Assembly (NCBI RefSeq): GCF_003001675.1
Contig: NZ_PVYW01000019.1
Span: 1-64,000 of the forward strand
Direction of reading: 5' to 3'
DNA from: Cohnella sp. SGD-V74
GTDB taxonomy: Bacteria; Bacillota; Bacilli; Paenibacillales; Paenibacillaceae
Length of the DNA: 64,000 bases
Part shown: in pieces, positions 19,332-30,016 of the stretch
Layout: each line of letters begins with the position of its first letter
Numbering within the stretch: position 1 is the first letter of the stretch
Position numbers and translations under genes: made by a program
Notes under the pieces: generated by a model
The model's database searches: none
Told to the model about the DNA's origin: nothing
Seen by the model: the letters and a program-made list of their open reading frames with translations, nothing else

Positions 19332-20279
19332 TTACGGCCGTAACGCTTGATCCACGATGACCGCGCCGTACTTATCGAGCAGCGCCTGCTCCATATCGCC
19401 GACCGGCACGGCCTTGCCCAGCGCGATCAGCTTCTTCGCTTCAAGACGGATGTCCTCTTCGGTGCGAGTCTGCACTTCGCTGACCCCGTCCAGCCGAACG
19501 ATCGCGAAGCCTTGCTCTGTCCGGACCGGACCGGTAATGTCTCCGACCTGCATCCGCGCAGCCTGCTCCAACACCGCTGCAGCCTCGAACGGATCGTTCG
19601 ACTCGATCCACCCCGCATCCCCGCCCTGATCCGCGGTGAATTCGTCAATGGAATGCGTTCTGGCCAGCTCCGCGAAGTCGTCTCCCTGACCCAGCTTGTC
19701 CAGAAGTCCCCTTGCCAATTCGTCCGTCTGCACGATGATTTTGGATAAGCGGTATTGCCTGACCGGTTGGAATTCCGCCCAATGCTCGCCCAGATAACGT
19801 TCGATTTCGTCTGAGGACACTTCAACGTTGTACGTGGTCAGCTTCTCCAGCAGAAGCCGGTAGCGCGCGTCTTCCCGGACTTCGTCGCGGCTCATGCCGA
19901 GCTGCTCCCTCATGGAGCGATAGAAGTCGTCTTCATTCTCGTAGCCCTGGCTCATCCATCTTAATTCCTGCTCCAGTTCCTCGCCCGTCACTTCAATGCT
20001 CAGCGCTCTGGCTTCTTCGTTTACGGCTTCCGCCAGCATCATGCTTCTGAGCGTCTGGGAACCATAAGAAGCCAACAGTCGATCCATCAACTGTTGGCGG
20101 GTAATGGATGTTGTTCCTACCGAGGCCACGACGTCGTCTCCTCCGGATGCCGACTCCGACGGCTCATGATCGTCGGGCGCAAGCGCATTGTCATCCTTGG
20201 TGCAGCCTGATGCAAGCATCAGCGTCGCTAAGAGGGCCAGCAGTACGAGCGGCGGCATACGCCGTATCGTCTCCCTCAT
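19332..20279 (-). CDS. PpiC-type peptidyl-prolyl isomerase lipoprotein (YacD/PrsA-like)
   Basis: A membrane-anchored extracytoplasmic foldase. The 315-residue protein has a lipoprotein signal peptide with lipobox LASGC at about residue 26. A SurA-like helical N-domain with a long charged stretch follows (about 50-165), then a parvulin domain (about 170-270) with RLSKIIVQT, DDFAELARTHSID, GGDAGWI and GDITGPVRTEQGFAIVRL. It lies between hslO and cysK as yacD does in B. subtilis. Substrates are unknown. Its start is 17 bp after the hslO stop, so the two genes are co-transcribed. Confidence 0.9.
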   Translation of the reverse strand: MRETIRRMPPLVLLALLATLMLASGCTKDDNALAPDDHEPSESASGGDDVVASVGTTSITRQQLMDRLLASYGSQTLRSMMLAEAVNEEARALSIEVTGEELEQELRWMSQGYENEDDFYRSMREQLGMSRDEVREDARYRLLLEKLTTYNVEVSSDEIERYLGEHWAEFQPVRQYRLSKIIVQTDELARGLLDKLGQGDDFAELARTHSIDEFTADQGGDAGWIESNDPFEAAAVLEQAARMQVGDITGPVRTEQGFAIVRLDGVSEVQTRTEEDIRLEAKKLIALGKAVPVGDMEQALLDKYGAVIVDQALRP

Positions 20280-20296
20280 TGGAGATCATCCCTTCT

Positions 20297-21184
20297 TTAA
20301 TCCCGGTCGGCGAGGCGGTAGAGAGCTTCCAGCTCTTCGCCGTCGAACAAGTATTTCTCATTGCAGAAGTGGCAATGCGTCTCCGCCTGGCCGTCCTCGT
20401 CGATCAGATTCCTCAGCTCGCTCTTGCCGATCGTAAGCAGCGCACGCTCGAATCGTTCCCGCGAACAGTGGCATTGAAAAACCGGTTCGATCGTCTGGTG
20501 AATCGTCAGGTCGTCTCCTACGAGAAACCGAAGCAGCCCTTCCGGGCTCTCTCCCTGATCCATCAAAGCCGTCACATGCGGCATCGCCCCAATCGCCTGC
20601 TCCAGACGAACGAGCCTTGCCTCCGGAAGGCCGGGCATGACCTGAACGACGAACCCGCCCGCATGGAGAACGGAGTTGTCGGTCTCTACAAGCACGCCGA
20701 GCCCTACCGCGGAAGGAGTCTGCTCCGATTCCGCGAAATACAAAGTAAAATCTTCGGCAATCTCGCCGGAGATGATCGGCACGCTGCCCCTGTAAGGATC
20801 TTTAAGCCCCAAGTCCTTCGTGACATGAAGCTGTCCCGTGCGACCGACGACTCCGGCAACATCCAGCTTGCCCTGGCCGTTGCTCGGCAGATGGACGTGC
20901 GGATGATCGACGTATCCTCTGACTTCGCCCGCCGCGTTGGCGTCCACGACGATCTGGCCGATCGGTCCGTCGCCCTTCACCTGCACCGTCAGCTTCTCCT
21001 GCCCTTTCAGCATAATGCCCAGCATCGCGGCAGCCGTCGCCGTACGCCCAAGGGCAGCCGTCGCCGTCGGAAACGTATCCTGTCTGCGCTGAAGCTCCGA
21101 TACGAGCACCGTCGTGCGCGCGGCGAACACCCGCAAGCCGCCGTCCCATGCGGTACCGCGTATGATTTCATCCTTCAAAGCCAT
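20297..21184 (-). CDS. hslO: Redox-regulated chaperone Hsp33
   Basis: A holdase activated by oxidation, protecting unfolded proteins in the cytoplasm. The 295 residues show the N-terminal domain (FPTATAALGRTATAAAML; VKGDGPIGQI; GYVDHP) and the C-terminal zinc switch with four Cys as FQCHCS and HCHFCN. Spacing of the CxC and CxxC pairs (about 32 residues apart) is normal. It lies between coaX and the yacD-like foldase, as in B. subtilis. Confidence 0.96.
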   Translation of the reverse strand: MALKDEIIRGTAWDGGLRVFAARTTVLVSELQRRQDTFPTATAALGRTATAAAMLGIMLKGQEKLTVQVKGDGPIGQIVVDANAAGEVRGYVDHPHVHLPSNGQGKLDVAGVVGRTGQLHVTKDLGLKDPYRGSVPIISGEIAEDFTLYFAESEQTPSAVGLGVLVETDNSVLHAGGFVVQVMPGLPEARLVRLEQAIGAMPHVTALMDQGESPEGLLRFLVGDDLTIHQTIEPVFQCHCSRERFERALLTIGKSELRNLIDEDGQAETHCHFCNEKYLFDGEELEALYRLADRD

Positions 21185-21235
21185 ATTCCGTCAACCTCCC
21201 TCGGCGGAAAATCCAATCCGGCCGACAATCTATTG

Positions 21236-22000
21236 TTACCTATTGCGTTCGTATACTATCCGCAAGCCTTCCAGCGTAAGCAGCGGATCTACCGTCTCGA
21301 TCGTCTCCGATTCTCCGGCGATCAGCTCGGCCAGCCCCCCGGTCGCGATCACTCTCGGCTGCACGCCGAACTCTTGGCGAATACGCTTGACGATGCCGTC
21401 CACTTGCCCGGCATAACCGTAAATGATGCCGGACTGCATCGCCGCCACCGTATTGCGCCCGATGACCGTCTTCGGCTTGGACAGCTCGATCCGCGGCAGC
21501 TTCGCCGCCCGCTGATAGAGCGCTTCGGCGGAGATGCCGATGCCCGGCACGATCGCGCCTCCCAGATAAGCGCCGGTGCCATCGATATAATCGAAGGTCG
21601 TTGCCGTGCCGAAATCCACGACGACCAGCGGCGTACCGTATTGTTCGATACCCGCGACCGCGTTGACGATCCGGTCCGCCCCGACTTCCCGGGGATTCTC
21701 GTACCGGATGTTAAGGCCCGTCTTGATGCCGGGACCGACGACAAGCGCTTGCTTGCCTACATAAGCTTCGAACAGCCGCTCCAGCGTGTTCATAATGGGA
21801 GGAACGACGCAAGACAGAATAACGCCTTCGATCTGCTCCGCCTTCACTCCCGCGATTTGAAACAGGTTGTGGATCAGCACGCCGTATTCGTCCACCGTAG
21901 CGGAGCGATTCGTGCCAAGCCGCCAGTGATGCGTCAGCGTGCGTCCCTTGTACAGCCCCAGCACGATATTCGTATTGCCGACATCGACGACGAGAATCAT
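21236..22000 (-). CDS. coaX: Type III pantothenate kinase
   Basis: Phosphorylates pantothenate in the first step of CoA synthesis; feedback-insensitive class with a high ATP Km. The 254 residues carry the family motifs [14 protein letters not shown] (phosphate loop), the GADRIVNA motif, [12 protein letters not shown] and the [19 protein letters not shown] segment. The start overlaps the nadC stop by 4 bp, linking CoA and NAD synthesis in one transcript. Confidence 0.96.
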   Translation of the reverse strand: MILVVDVGNTNIVLGLYKGRTLTHHWRLGTNRSATVDEYGVLIHNLFQIAGVKAEQIEGVILSCVVPPIMNTLERLFEAYVGKQALVVGPGIKTGLNIRYENPREVGADRIVNAVAGIEQYGTPLVVVDFGTATTFDYIDGTGAYLGGAIVPGIGISAEALYQRAAKLPRIELSKPKTVIGRNTVAAMQSGIIYGYAGQVDGIVKRIRQEFGVQPRVIATGGLAELIAGESETIETVDPLLTLEGLRIVYERNR

Positions 22001-22896
22001 GGCGCACCTCCCGTCTTCTTCTCATTCAGATCGAGACTGATATCAAGCGCTTGAAAGGAATGCGTCAAGCTGCCGACCGAGATGACGTCGACGCCGCAGC
22101 GCGCGATTTCGCTTACTCGCTCCGGCGTAATGCCGCCCGAAGCCTCGATCACGATATGTGGCGCAATGTCCCTGATCGCCTTAACCGTCTCGGTCATGGC
22201 CGCCGTGCTCATATTGTCGAGCATGACGATATGGGCGCCCGCCCGAACCGCTTCTTCCGCCTGAGTCAGCGACTCGGCTTCCACCTCGATCATCATCGTG
22301 TGGGGAATGCGGGCTTTGGCCCCCTGCACGGCTGCCGTAATTCCGCCGGCCGCCTTAATATGATTATCCTTGATCATGACCGCATCATAGAGCCCGAAGC
22401 GATGATTCGCTCCGCCGCCAATCCGCACCGCGTACTTCTCCAGCGTGCGGTGCCCGGGCGTCGTCTTGCGCGTATCGGTCACGCGGACCGGCGTCCCCTG
22501 CGCTCCTGCCGCGTACTCGCTCGTCTTCGTCGCGATGCCGGACAGCCGCTGAAGCAGGTTGAGAGCCAATCTCTCCCCCGTCAGTACGCTGTGCGAGGAG
22601 CCTTCGACGACGGCAAGCACCGTTCCTTTTTCTACGCGGTCTCCGTCCGACGCCAGCGCTTCGAACTTCAGAGCCGGATCGACCGTCTCGAATACGAGAC
22701 GAGCCAGAGGAATGCCCGCCAATACGCCCGATTGCTTGGCGTGGATGATGCCCTTGGATTGATGGCCGGCCGGTATCGTCGACATCGTCGTCACGTCGCC
22801 CGAGCCGATATCCTCCGCCAGCCAGGCCCGAAGCTGCGCCTTCACCGCTTCGACGGCCGGACCTCCGATCGCCCAATCGCTTTCCCGTTCAAACAT
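21997..22896 (-). CDS. nadC: Nicotinate-nucleotide pyrophosphorylase (quinolinate phosphoribosyltransferase)
   Basis: Converts quinolinate and PRPP to nicotinate mononucleotide. The 299 residues include [10 protein letters not shown] near the N-terminus, [17 protein letters not shown], the [28 protein letters not shown] active-site stretch (split here by description: the TRKT and HR residues bind phosphates), and the C-terminal [11 protein letters not shown] barrel segment. It overlaps nadB by 8 bp and coaX by 4 bp. Confidence 0.96.
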   Translation of the reverse strand: MFERESDWAIGGPAVEAVKAQLRAWLAEDIGSGDVTTMSTIPAGHQSKGIIHAKQSGVLAGIPLARLVFETVDPALKFEALASDGDRVEKGTVLAVVEGSSHSVLTGERLALNLLQRLSGIATKTSEYAAGAQGTPVRVTDTRKTTPGHRTLEKYAVRIGGGANHRFGLYDAVMIKDNHIKAAGGITAAVQGAKARIPHTMMIEVEAESLTQAEEAVRAGAHIVMLDNMSTAAMTETVKAIRDIAPHIVIEASGGITPERVSEIARCGVDVISVGSLTHSFQALDISLDLNEKKTGGAP

Positions 22897-24505
22897 TGTC
22901 GTCGACCCTTTCTATGCGGATGCCTTTTTCCCGATGCAATATCGTATGCACCCGCCAATTCATATCGTCTCTGCCCGGATAGTCCTCGCGATAGTGTCCG
23001 CCGCGACTCTCTTCCCGATTCAAAGCTCCCTCGGCGACAAGCAGCGCGCAAGTCAGCAAGTTCGCGTATTCCAGTTCCTCTCTCTTCGTCAGGTTCATCT
23101 GGAATAGAGGCAGCTGCTTCTTCAAATCTTCGAGCCCTTTCAGCAGGCCCGTCCGGTCTCTGCGCAGTCCTACGTAACGAACCATCGTCTTCTGCAGCTT
23201 CAGCCTTCTCTCAATCAGCGTTCCCGTCAGCACGGCATGCCGATCCGAACCCGGGCCGTTATCCGCAACGGCAGATTGCTCCGGCAGCTTGTTGATCGCA
23301 TCCACGATTCGTTGGCCGAAGACGATCGCCTCTGACAGGGAGTTGCTCGCCAACCGGTTGGCGCCGTGCACGCCCGTCGACGAAGCTTCGCCGCAAGCGT
23401 ACAGACGGCGGATGCTCGTCTCCCCGTGCAGATCCGTCTTGACTCCGCCCATCATATAATGTGCGGCAGGCGCGACCGGAATCCAATCCGTCGTCATATC
23501 GAGACCGAATTTCAAGCAGTATTCGTGAATGGTCGGGAACCGATGCCGGATCAAGTCCGGAGACTCGTGCGTAATATCGATATAGACGTAGGTCGATTTG
23601 GTTGCTTCCATCTCGCTGACGATCGCTCTGGCCACGACGTCTCTCGGAGCCAGCTCGAGCTGGGGATGGTAATTTTCCATAAACCGATCTCCGCGGATAT
23701 TTCTCAGATAAGCGCCTTCGCCTCTTACGGCTTCCGAGATGAGAAATCTCGGAGCGCCCGGGTAGCAGAGGGACGTCGGATGAAACTGGTTGAACTCCAT
23801 GTCCCGAATGTCCGCGCCCGCGCGATAAGCCATAGCGACGCCGTCGCCGGTCGCCACCTCGGGATTCGTCGTGTAGCGATAGAGCTGGCCCGTTCCGCCC
23901 GTGCACAGTATGGTCGCTTTGCCGAACACCGCGACCCGCGATCCGTCCGGCTTCTGTACGAGAGCGCCGCGGCATTCGCCGTCTTCCGTGAGCAGGTCCA
24001 GCACGAAATGATCGTCCCACAGCTCGATGCCGGGACTGACCTTCACTTTCTCTGCCAGAGCTCGAACGATCTCGTAGCCGGTCGCGTCCCCGTTCGCGTG
24101 CAGAATTCGCCGCTGACTGTGCGCGCCTTCCTTGGTCAAGGCGTAATGCCCGTCTTCCTCGTCGAACATCGTCCCGTAGCGAATCAGCTCCTGAACGCCC
24201 TGAGGACCTTCGTGGACGAGAACGTCCACCGCCGCGGTCTCGCATAGACCGGCTCCGGCGATCAACGTATCCTGCGCGAGAAATTCGGGAGAATCGTCGT
24301 CCGACATGACGGCGGCGATGCCTCCCTGGGCGTACCGGGTGTTGCTGTCGAACAGCGACTTCTTCGTGATCATGAGCACCCGCTGCGTCTCGCTCGATTT
24401 AAGCGCCGTAAAAAGGCCGGCGATGCCGGCCCCGATCACGATGACGTCCGTCTCTATGCGAGGAAGCTTGTCCAGATCAAAATCGACAACGTATCGTGGA
24501 ATCAT
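22889..24505 (-). CDS. nadB: L-aspartate oxidase
   Basis: An FAD enzyme that oxidises aspartate to iminoaspartate for quinolinate synthesis. I start at MIPRYVVDFDLDKLP (538 residues); the frame extends 34 codons upstream but that part overlaps nadA and has no homology. Seen are the FAD motif VIVIGAGIAGLFTAL, NTRYAQGGIAAVMS, ATGYEIVRAL, CTGGTGQLYRYTTNP, MEFNQFHPTSL, APAAHYMMGGV with the FAD/substrate loop, and GANRLASNSLSEAIVFG. A C-terminal helical domain follows. Confidence 0.95.
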   Translation of the reverse strand: MIPRYVVDFDLDKLPRIETDVIVIGAGIAGLFTALKSSETQRVLMITKKSLFDSNTRYAQGGIAAVMSDDDSPEFLAQDTLIAGAGLCETAAVDVLVHEGPQGVQELIRYGTMFDEEDGHYALTKEGAHSQRRILHANGDATGYEIVRALAEKVKVSPGIELWDDHFVLDLLTEDGECRGALVQKPDGSRVAVFGKATILCTGGTGQLYRYTTNPEVATGDGVAMAYRAGADIRDMEFNQFHPTSLCYPGAPRFLISEAVRGEGAYLRNIRGDRFMENYHPQLELAPRDVVARAIVSEMEATKSTYVYIDITHESPDLIRHRFPTIHEYCLKFGLDMTTDWIPVAPAAHYMMGGVKTDLHGETSIRRLYACGEASSTGVHGANRLASNSLSEAIVFGQRIVDAINKLPEQSAVADNGPGSDRHAVLTGTLIERRLKLQKTMVRYVGLRRDRTGLLKGLEDLKKQLPLFQMNLTKREELEYANLLTCALLVAEGALNREESRGGHYREDYPGRDDMNWRVHTILHREKGIRIERVDDNV

Positions 24506-24557
24506 AATGGTATTCGTCTCCCACTCCGACAATAGAGTAGCGCAGGCGGCTGGTCGA

Positions 24558-25496
24558 TTACTTGACCAGCAGCATGCGCTCCAGCGATAAACGGGCTTTG
24601 TCCGCAACGTCCTGCGGCACGTAGATTTCCGGTTGCATCGTCTCCAACGCTTTGACGACCTTCTTGAGGTTGTTGACCTTCATATTCGGGCACACCAGGA
24701 ACTTCGAGGCGAAGTGGAACTTCTTGTTCGGGCTGTCGAGCCGAAGCTGGTATCCCGTGCCGTCTTCCGTTCCGACGATGAATTCGTCATGGCTCGATTC
24801 GCGGCAATATTTCAGAATGCCGGTCGTGCTGCCTACGAAATCGGCCATCTCCACCACTTCCGGGCGGCATTCAGGGTGTACGACGAATTGAGCGTTCGGA
24901 TATTTCGCGCGCATCTCCACGACGTCCTTGATCGTGAGCATGTCATGAGTGTTGCAGTAGCCTTCCCAGATGATCATCTTCTTGTCGGTATGCTGGGAGA
25001 CGTAGTGACCGAGGTTCTTATCCGGACACCAGATTACTTCCTCCGCATCGACCGAATTGACGACCTTCACGGCATTGGCCGACGTGCAGCAGATGTCGGT
25101 CTCGGCCTTCACGTCGGCGGACGAGTTGATGTACGTGACCACCTTCGCGTTCGGGTGCTTCGCTTTGAGCTCCCTCAAGCCAATGGGGTTGACCATGTCG
25201 GCCATCGGGCAGCCCGCGCGTTCGTCAGGGACGAGCACGGTCTTGTGCGGAGCGAGGATCTTGGCGCTCTCGCCCATGAAATGAACCCCGCAAAAGACGA
25301 TAACGTCGGCATCCGTAGACGCGGCTTTCTGAGCGAGGAGGAACGAGTCCCCCCGGAAGTCCGCGACTTCCTGTATTTCATCTCGCTGATAATAATGGGC
25401 GAGGATAATGGCGTTGCGTTCCTTCTTGAGCTGCATCAGCCGTTCGCGCAGTTCGCGGTTCTGCTCGGCTTTACGCTCCAAGGCCAGGGCCTCCAT
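24558..25496 (-). CDS. nadA: Quinolinate synthase, 4Fe-4S type
   Basis: Condenses iminoaspartate with dihydroxyacetone phosphate to quinolinate. The 312 residues show AIILAHYYQRDEIQEVAD, DVIVFCGVHFMGESAKIL, a Cys in PDERAGCPMADM, YINSSADVKAETDICCTSANAV, VHPECRPEV and the closing CPNMK region, giving the Cys ligands of the cluster. A GGAGGAG Shine-Dalgarno precedes ATG. It heads the nadABC-coaX-hslO-foldase run, with its own promoter upstream and the ftsH terminator separating it from ftsH. Confidence 0.96.
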   Translation of the reverse strand: MEALALERKAEQNRELRERLMQLKKERNAIILAHYYQRDEIQEVADFRGDSFLLAQKAASTDADVIVFCGVHFMGESAKILAPHKTVLVPDERAGCPMADMVNPIGLRELKAKHPNAKVVTYINSSADVKAETDICCTSANAVKVVNSVDAEEVIWCPDKNLGHYVSQHTDKKMIIWEGYCNTHDMLTIKDVVEMRAKYPNAQFVVHPECRPEVVEMADFVGSTTGILKYCRESSHDEFIVGTEDGTGYQLRLDSPNKKFHFASKFLVCPNMKVNNLKKVVKALETMQPEIYVPQDVADKARLSLERMLLVK

Positions 25497-25589
25497 GCGA
25501 AATCTCCTCCCTTGACTACCGTTGTTTGTGAATCAATGCACAAACATGGCGGGAATGCTGTCTTTATTGTGGACGAAAAGCACTTCGTT

Positions 25590-25629
25590 CATTAACACTT
25601 AATTTACACTTGCGGGATAGGACTGTCAA
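25590..25629 (-). promoter_or_regulatory. nadA promoter with overlapping direct repeat
   Basis: Minus-strand TTGACA (perfect, 25624-25629) and TAAATT (25601-25606) are separated by 17 bp. An 11-bp direct repeat (AAGTGTAAATT then AAGTGTTAATG on the minus strand, 25590-25611) covers the -10 and the start site. NAD genes in Firmicutes are often repressed by NiaR at sites with TGT/ACA words; a NiaR-type operator here is inference. Confidence 0.55.
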
Positions 25630-25752
25630 TTGATCTGTAGCGGATTTTTCCAAGCAAAAACGGCCTCTGGCTTCCTCTAGACGCAGAATTCAGTTTTTGT
25701 CGGAGGTGATCCAGAAAAGTTTAGCGAATTGTATACTTTATGGATCGCACAC

Positions 25753-25799
25753 AAAAAAAGGGATGCTCCCGCGCGCTGCTGCAGCGCGGTGCATCCCTT
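25753..25799 (-). terminator. Terminator of ftsH
   Basis: Minus-strand AAGGGATGC pairs with GCATCCCTT, continued by GCGC pairing around a short loop, and ends in seven T residues. It starts about 12 bp after the ftsH stop. Confidence 0.92.
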
Positions 25800-25811
25800 C
25801 TTCTTATCCGA

Positions 25812-27815
25812 TTATTTCGGTTCTTCGGAGTCGCCGTCTCCCTTGCGCAAATCCAAGCCCGACGGGTACGGGTCTCCGTCCTCGCGAGTTTGAATCCGAA
25901 CCTTGACGTTGCCCAGCGTATCCACAACCGGCTCCGCATGGGATTCCTCCGAGCTCGATCCGCCTTCCCCGCTGTCGACTACGATGGCGCCCTTCTCCAT
26001 CAGAGACTTGATCTGATCCAGATCGAGCGTCTCTTCCTCGAGCAGCGTCTTCGCGATCAGATGCATCTCTGCGCTCTTCTCGGTAAGAAGCTTCTTGGCC
26101 CGGTCGTAGCAGTCGCGAGTGATGCTCTGCATCTCCTGGTCGATCTCGTACGCGATCTTGTCGGAATAGTTCTGCTCGTGTCCGATGTCGCGGCCAAGGA
26201 ATACCTGTCCTTGCGAGTTGCCGAACTGCATCGTGCCGAGCTTCTCGCTCATTCCGTATTCCATGATCATCGCGCGAACGATGCTCGTCGCTTGCTTGAA
26301 GTCGCTGTAAGCGCCGGTGCCGATCTCTCCGATGAAGATTTCCTCAGCCGCGCGTCCCGCGAGCAAGCCCGTGACCTTGTCGAGCAGCTCCTGCTTGGTG
26401 ACGAGCATCCGATCTTCCTTAGGAAGCATGATGACGTATCCGCCCGCTTTGCCCCGTGGAATAATCGTAACCTTGTGCACCGTGTCGGCATGCTCCAGGA
26501 AGTAGCCTGCGATCGTGTGACCCGCTTCGTGATAAGCGACGATGCGCTTCTCGCGGTCGCTGATGATGCGGCTCTTCTTCTCGGTACCGACGATAACGCG
26601 GTCGATCGCTTCGTCGACCTCGATCATGGCGATGTCCTTCTTGTTGCGGCGAGCGGCCAGCAGCGCCGCTTCGTTCAGCAGGTTCTCCAGATCGGCGCCG
26701 GTAAAACCGGTCGTCCGCTTGGCGATCGTGCCGAGCTTGACGTCTTTGTTCAGAGGCTTGTTGCGGGCATGAACTTTCAGCACCGCTTCGCGGCCCTTGA
26801 CGTCCGGACGGTCTACCGTAATCTGACGGTCGAAACGTCCCGGACGGAGCAAAGCAGGGTCAAGAATGTCCGGACGGTTGGTCGCCGCAACGATGATGAT
26901 GCCTTCGTTGGCGCCGAAGCCGTCCATCTCGACGAGCAATTGGTTCAGCGTCTGCTCGCGCTCGTCGTGTCCGCCGCCGAGGCCTGCGCCCCGCTGACGG
27001 CCGACGGCGTCAATCTCGTCGATGAAGATGATGCACGGCGAGTTCTTCTTCGCGTTCTCGAACAAGTCCCGTACGCGGGATGCGCCGACGCCGACGAACA
27101 TCTCCACGAAGTCCGAACCGGAGATCGTGAAGAACGGCACGCCGGCTTCCCCGGCAACCGCGCGGGCCAGCAACGTTTTACCGGTACCCGGAGGCCCTAC
27201 GAGAAGCACGCCTTTCGGAATGCGCGCGCCGACCGCGGCGAACTTGCGGGGATCCTTCAGGAATTCGACGACCTCGACGAGCTCCTGCTTCTCCTCGTCC
27301 GCTCCGGCGACGTCCTCGAACGTGACCCGCTTTTTCTCTTCATTATAAAGACGGGCGCGGCTCTTGCCGAAGTTCATCACCTTGCCGCCGCCGCCCTGCG
27401 CCTGATTGATCAGGAAGAAGAACAGAACGAACATGATGATGAACGGAATGATGGAAGTTAGGAAAGTCAGCCAGAAGCTTTGTCCCGGCATTTTCTTGGA
27501 TAACACTTCGAAGTTCTTCTCGATCCCGAGGTTCGTGAACAGCTCCGGCACGTAGTCGGCCAGAGGCGCCCGTCCTGTGAAGACTTCGCCCTTCTCTTGT
27601 CCCGGTTTCGGTTTGAATTCGCCGGCGATGAGGTAGGTTCCGTTCTGAACCTGCAAAGTCATCGTCTGCACGTTGCCTTGCTGCGCTGCCGCGACGAGTT
27701 CGTTGTAGCTCAGTTCCTTAGTCGTGTCTTGCTTTCCGATAAAAAATTGAACGATCCCGACAGTCACCAAAAAGATAAGTAAGTAAAAGCCTGTGTTCCG
27801 GATGAACCGATTCAT
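25812..27815 (-). CDS. ftsH: ATP-dependent zinc metalloprotease FtsH
   Basis: Membrane AAA protease that removes regulators and misfolded membrane proteins and in Bacilli influences sporulation. The 667 residues comprise a first membrane helix (about 7-26), an extracytoplasmic loop, a second helix (about 113-133), and an AAA module with [26 protein letters not shown] and the [12 protein letters not shown]. The peptidase domain has the zinc motif HEAGH near residue 430. A hydrophilic acidic tail with [10 protein letters not shown] follows. It has its own promoter and terminator, and keeps the conserved position after hpt. Confidence 0.97.
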   Translation of the reverse strand: MNRFIRNTGFYLLIFLVTVGIVQFFIGKQDTTKELSYNELVAAAQQGNVQTMTLQVQNGTYLIAGEFKPKPGQEKGEVFTGRAPLADYVPELFTNLGIEKNFEVLSKKMPGQSFWLTFLTSIIPFIIMFVLFFFLINQAQGGGGKVMNFGKSRARLYNEEKKRVTFEDVAGADEEKQELVEVVEFLKDPRKFAAVGARIPKGVLLVGPPGTGKTLLARAVAGEAGVPFFTISGSDFVEMFVGVGASRVRDLFENAKKNSPCIIFIDEIDAVGRQRGAGLGGGHDEREQTLNQLLVEMDGFGANEGIIIVAATNRPDILDPALLRPGRFDRQITVDRPDVKGREAVLKVHARNKPLNKDVKLGTIAKRTTGFTGADLENLLNEAALLAARRNKKDIAMIEVDEAIDRVIVGTEKKSRIISDREKRIVAYHEAGHTIAGYFLEHADTVHKVTIIPRGKAGGYVIMLPKEDRMLVTKQELLDKVTGLLAGRAAEEIFIGEIGTGAYSDFKQATSIVRAMIMEYGMSEKLGTMQFGNSQGQVFLGRDIGHEQNYSDKIAYEIDQEMQSITRDCYDRAKKLLTEKSAEMHLIAKTLLEEETLDLDQIKSLMEKGAIVVDSGEGGSSSEESHAEPVVDTLGNVKVRIQTREDGDPYPSGLDLRKGDGDSEEPK

Positions 27816-27844
27816 CCCCGACCTCCTCTCGACACGCTCACATC

Positions 27845-27874
27845 ATTTTACCATAGCCTGTCTCGCCAATCCAA
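27845..27874 (-). promoter_or_regulatory. ftsH promoter
   Basis: Minus-strand TTGGAT and TAAAAT are separated by 18 bp, with a TG one base before the -10 (extended -10). It lies in the short gap after hpt, 30 bp upstream of the ftsH start. Confidence 0.6.
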
Positions 27875-27898
27875 GTAAGACGGCGCGCCGGCTATGGG

Positions 27899-28438
27899 TC
27901 AGCTCGAATAAACTTCCGGCTTCAGCACTCCGACGTAGGGCAGGTTGCGGTATTTCTCCGCGTAATCGAGCCCGTAACCGACGACGAAGGCATCCGGTAT
28001 GGTAAAGCCGGTGTAGTCCGCGTTCAAGTCGACCGTCCGCCGTCCCGGTTTGTCGAACAGGGCGACGACGTTGACGGACAGCGCGTTCCGGCGTTCCAGC
28101 ACGTCGATCAAGTAACTCAGCGTCAATCCGCTGTCGATAATGTCTTCGACGATGAGCACGTCGCGACCTTCCACGGAAGCGTCCAAATCTTTAATAATCT
28201 TCACTTCCCCGGACGAACGCGTGGAGTTGCCGTAGCTCGACACCGCCATAAAATCCAGTTCGATCGGGATCGCGATGCTCTTGGACAAGTCCGCCATAAA
28301 AATAAAAGCGCCTTTCAACACGCAGATAACGAGCGGATTGCGTCCTTCGTAATCGCGGCTGATCGCCGCGCCAAGCTCCTGTACCTTCTGCTGAATCGTT
28401 TCTTGCGAGTAGAGAACTTCTTGAATGTCGTTTTGCAA
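27899..28438 (-). CDS. hpt: Hypoxanthine-guanine phosphoribosyltransferase, TTG start
   Basis: Salvages hypoxanthine and guanine using PRPP. A TTG codon at 28438 lies 8 bp after GGGAGG and gives [12 protein letters not shown] as N-terminus and 179 residues, the family length; the longer frame upstream is inside tilS and meaningless. Motifs are [13 protein letters not shown], the [11 protein letters not shown] strand, the PRPP loop [14 protein letters not shown] and a C-terminal [20 protein letters not shown]. In B. subtilis Hpt forms a complex with TilS that regulates ftsH; the conserved order tilS-hpt-ftsH fits that. Confidence 0.94.
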   Translation of the reverse strand: MQNDIQEVLYSQETIQQKVQELGAAISRDYEGRNPLVICVLKGAFIFMADLSKSIAIPIELDFMAVSSYGNSTRSSGEVKIIKDLDASVEGRDVLIVEDIIDSGLTLSYLIDVLERRNALSVNVVALFDKPGRRTVDLNADYTGFTIPDAFVVGYGLDYAEKYRNLPYVGVLKPEVYSS

Positions 28439-28497
28439 AGAAGGTGCCTCCCAGTGAGATTTATTACACGGTATGATTGCTTTACTCCGATCATGCC

Positions 28498-29913
28498 CTA
28501 GTTTTCCGCTTCGTACGTCGCCCGAAGCGTCGTTCGGGTGTGCTCGCGGACAAGGGCGTGACCCGATCTCCGCAATCCGGGAATCCAGAGGATGCGGCCG
28601 TCGCCGTCCGCCAGCAGCGGCAGCTTGTCGCGCCGCGATCGCGGCACTTTGGCATCGACGAACATATCTTGCACTTTTTTGGTGCCGTTTAGTCCGTATG
28701 GCCGCATGGTATCGCCCGCCAGCCGATTGCGCACAAGGAGCGGATAGCGAAGCTCCTCCGCGTCGAAGCAGGCTTCGCCGCGATTGCCGGGTCGGCCTTG
28801 CACGGCCCCTTCGAGCCGTTCCAAGCGAATGCGGCCTCCCGCTTCCGGGATGGCGACCTCGGTCGCAAGCTCGTCGGCGCGATACGCGAAGCGCATCGTC
28901 TCCGGCTGCTCCGGTCCGATATAAGTCTCTTCGTATTCCCTTCTCAGCACCCAACCGTCCCCGATGTCCACCCGGACCGTTGCCGGGCGTTCTTGCGACA
29001 GCGCCTCCGAAATTTCCTCCACAAGGCGGAAATCCAGCATTTGGCGCGGGTTCGCGGAACAGTTTAATATTAATTTAATCAATCTGCGTTGTAAAGCGAC
29101 GTGGAGGCCGCGGAACCGTCGTCGCTCCAACCGGAAGCCGTCCCCGGACGGGGTTACCGCCTCGCGGAAGACGCGAACGGCCTGCTCTTCCATATAATCG
29201 TCATCCGCCGCCGCCAGATCGGCCAGCCGGGCCAGCGAATCCTTCAGACGCGGATTGTACTGCTCCAGCGCCGGCAGGACGTCGAGCCGGACGACATTGC
29301 GAAAATAATGCCGGTCGGCATTGCTGCTGTCAACCGCGTAAGGCACCCCGTTTCGCTTACAATACTCCAGAAGCTCACATTTGGTTATACGCAGCAGAGG
29401 GCGAATCAGTTCCAACCGATCTTCCCTCCTGCGATAAGGGATTCCGGCCAAGCCGCCAATTCCGGTCCCGCGCAGCACTCTCATCAGCACCGTCTCGGCC
29501 TGATCGCCGGCATGATGGGCGGTCAGCAGATAAGGACTGCCGTGCTTGTCCGCCACCTCGCCGAGGAATGCGTAACGCTTCTCCCTTGAAGCGCTCTGTG
29601 CGTTCTGGCCCGTTTCTTCTATGTAATCCGGCATGCCGAGCGACGCAGTCTCGAAAGCCATGCCCCATTCTTCCGCCACCTTGCGCACCAGCTCCGCTTC
29701 GGCGTCGGATTCGGCGCCGCGGAATTGGTGGTTCGCGTGAGCGACCACGACGCGCATCGGCTCCGACTCCGCCATCTCCTTCAGCAGGCGCAGCAGCGCC
29801 ATCGAATCCGGTCCTCCGGATACCGCGGCAACGACCGCGCCTCCCGCGCGCCACCAGCCTTCTTCCTTCGCCTGCGCTTTGACGTCCTCCGTCCAGTGTT
29901 CATGCCGTCGCAT
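28498..29913 (-). CDS. tilS: tRNA(Ile)-lysidine synthase
   Basis: Adds lysine to C34 of the AUA-decoding tRNA-Ile, an essential change of codon and aminoacylation identity. The 471 residues begin with the PP-loop [14 protein letters not shown], followed by [10 protein letters not shown] and the [21 protein letters not shown] segment (HH and D.AET residues conserved). TilS substrate-binding and C-terminal domains follow ([20 protein letters not shown] near residue 410). A good AAAGGAG Shine-Dalgarno is 8 bp before ATG. Confidence 0.96.
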   Translation of the reverse strand: MRRHEHWTEDVKAQAKEEGWWRAGGAVVAAVSGGPDSMALLRLLKEMAESEPMRVVVAHANHQFRGAESDAEAELVRKVAEEWGMAFETASLGMPDYIEETGQNAQSASREKRYAFLGEVADKHGSPYLLTAHHAGDQAETVLMRVLRGTGIGGLAGIPYRRREDRLELIRPLLRITKCELLEYCKRNGVPYAVDSSNADRHYFRNVVRLDVLPALEQYNPRLKDSLARLADLAAADDDYMEEQAVRVFREAVTPSGDGFRLERRRFRGLHVALQRRLIKLILNCSANPRQMLDFRLVEEISEALSQERPATVRVDIGDGWVLRREYEETYIGPEQPETMRFAYRADELATEVAIPEAGGRIRLERLEGAVQGRPGNRGEACFDAEELRYPLLVRNRLAGDTMRPYGLNGTKKVQDMFVDAKVPRSRRDKLPLLADGDGRILWIPGLRRSGHALVREHTRTTLRATYEAEN

Positions 29914-30016
29914 CTTCGCAGCTCCTTTATTCGTCCGACAGGCTGACGCTCCCTGTTCGATGGCGGCCGAGATCCGTACATCTCAATTGCTGCGCCATCG
30001 CCGGCCCCGCTCTGTC

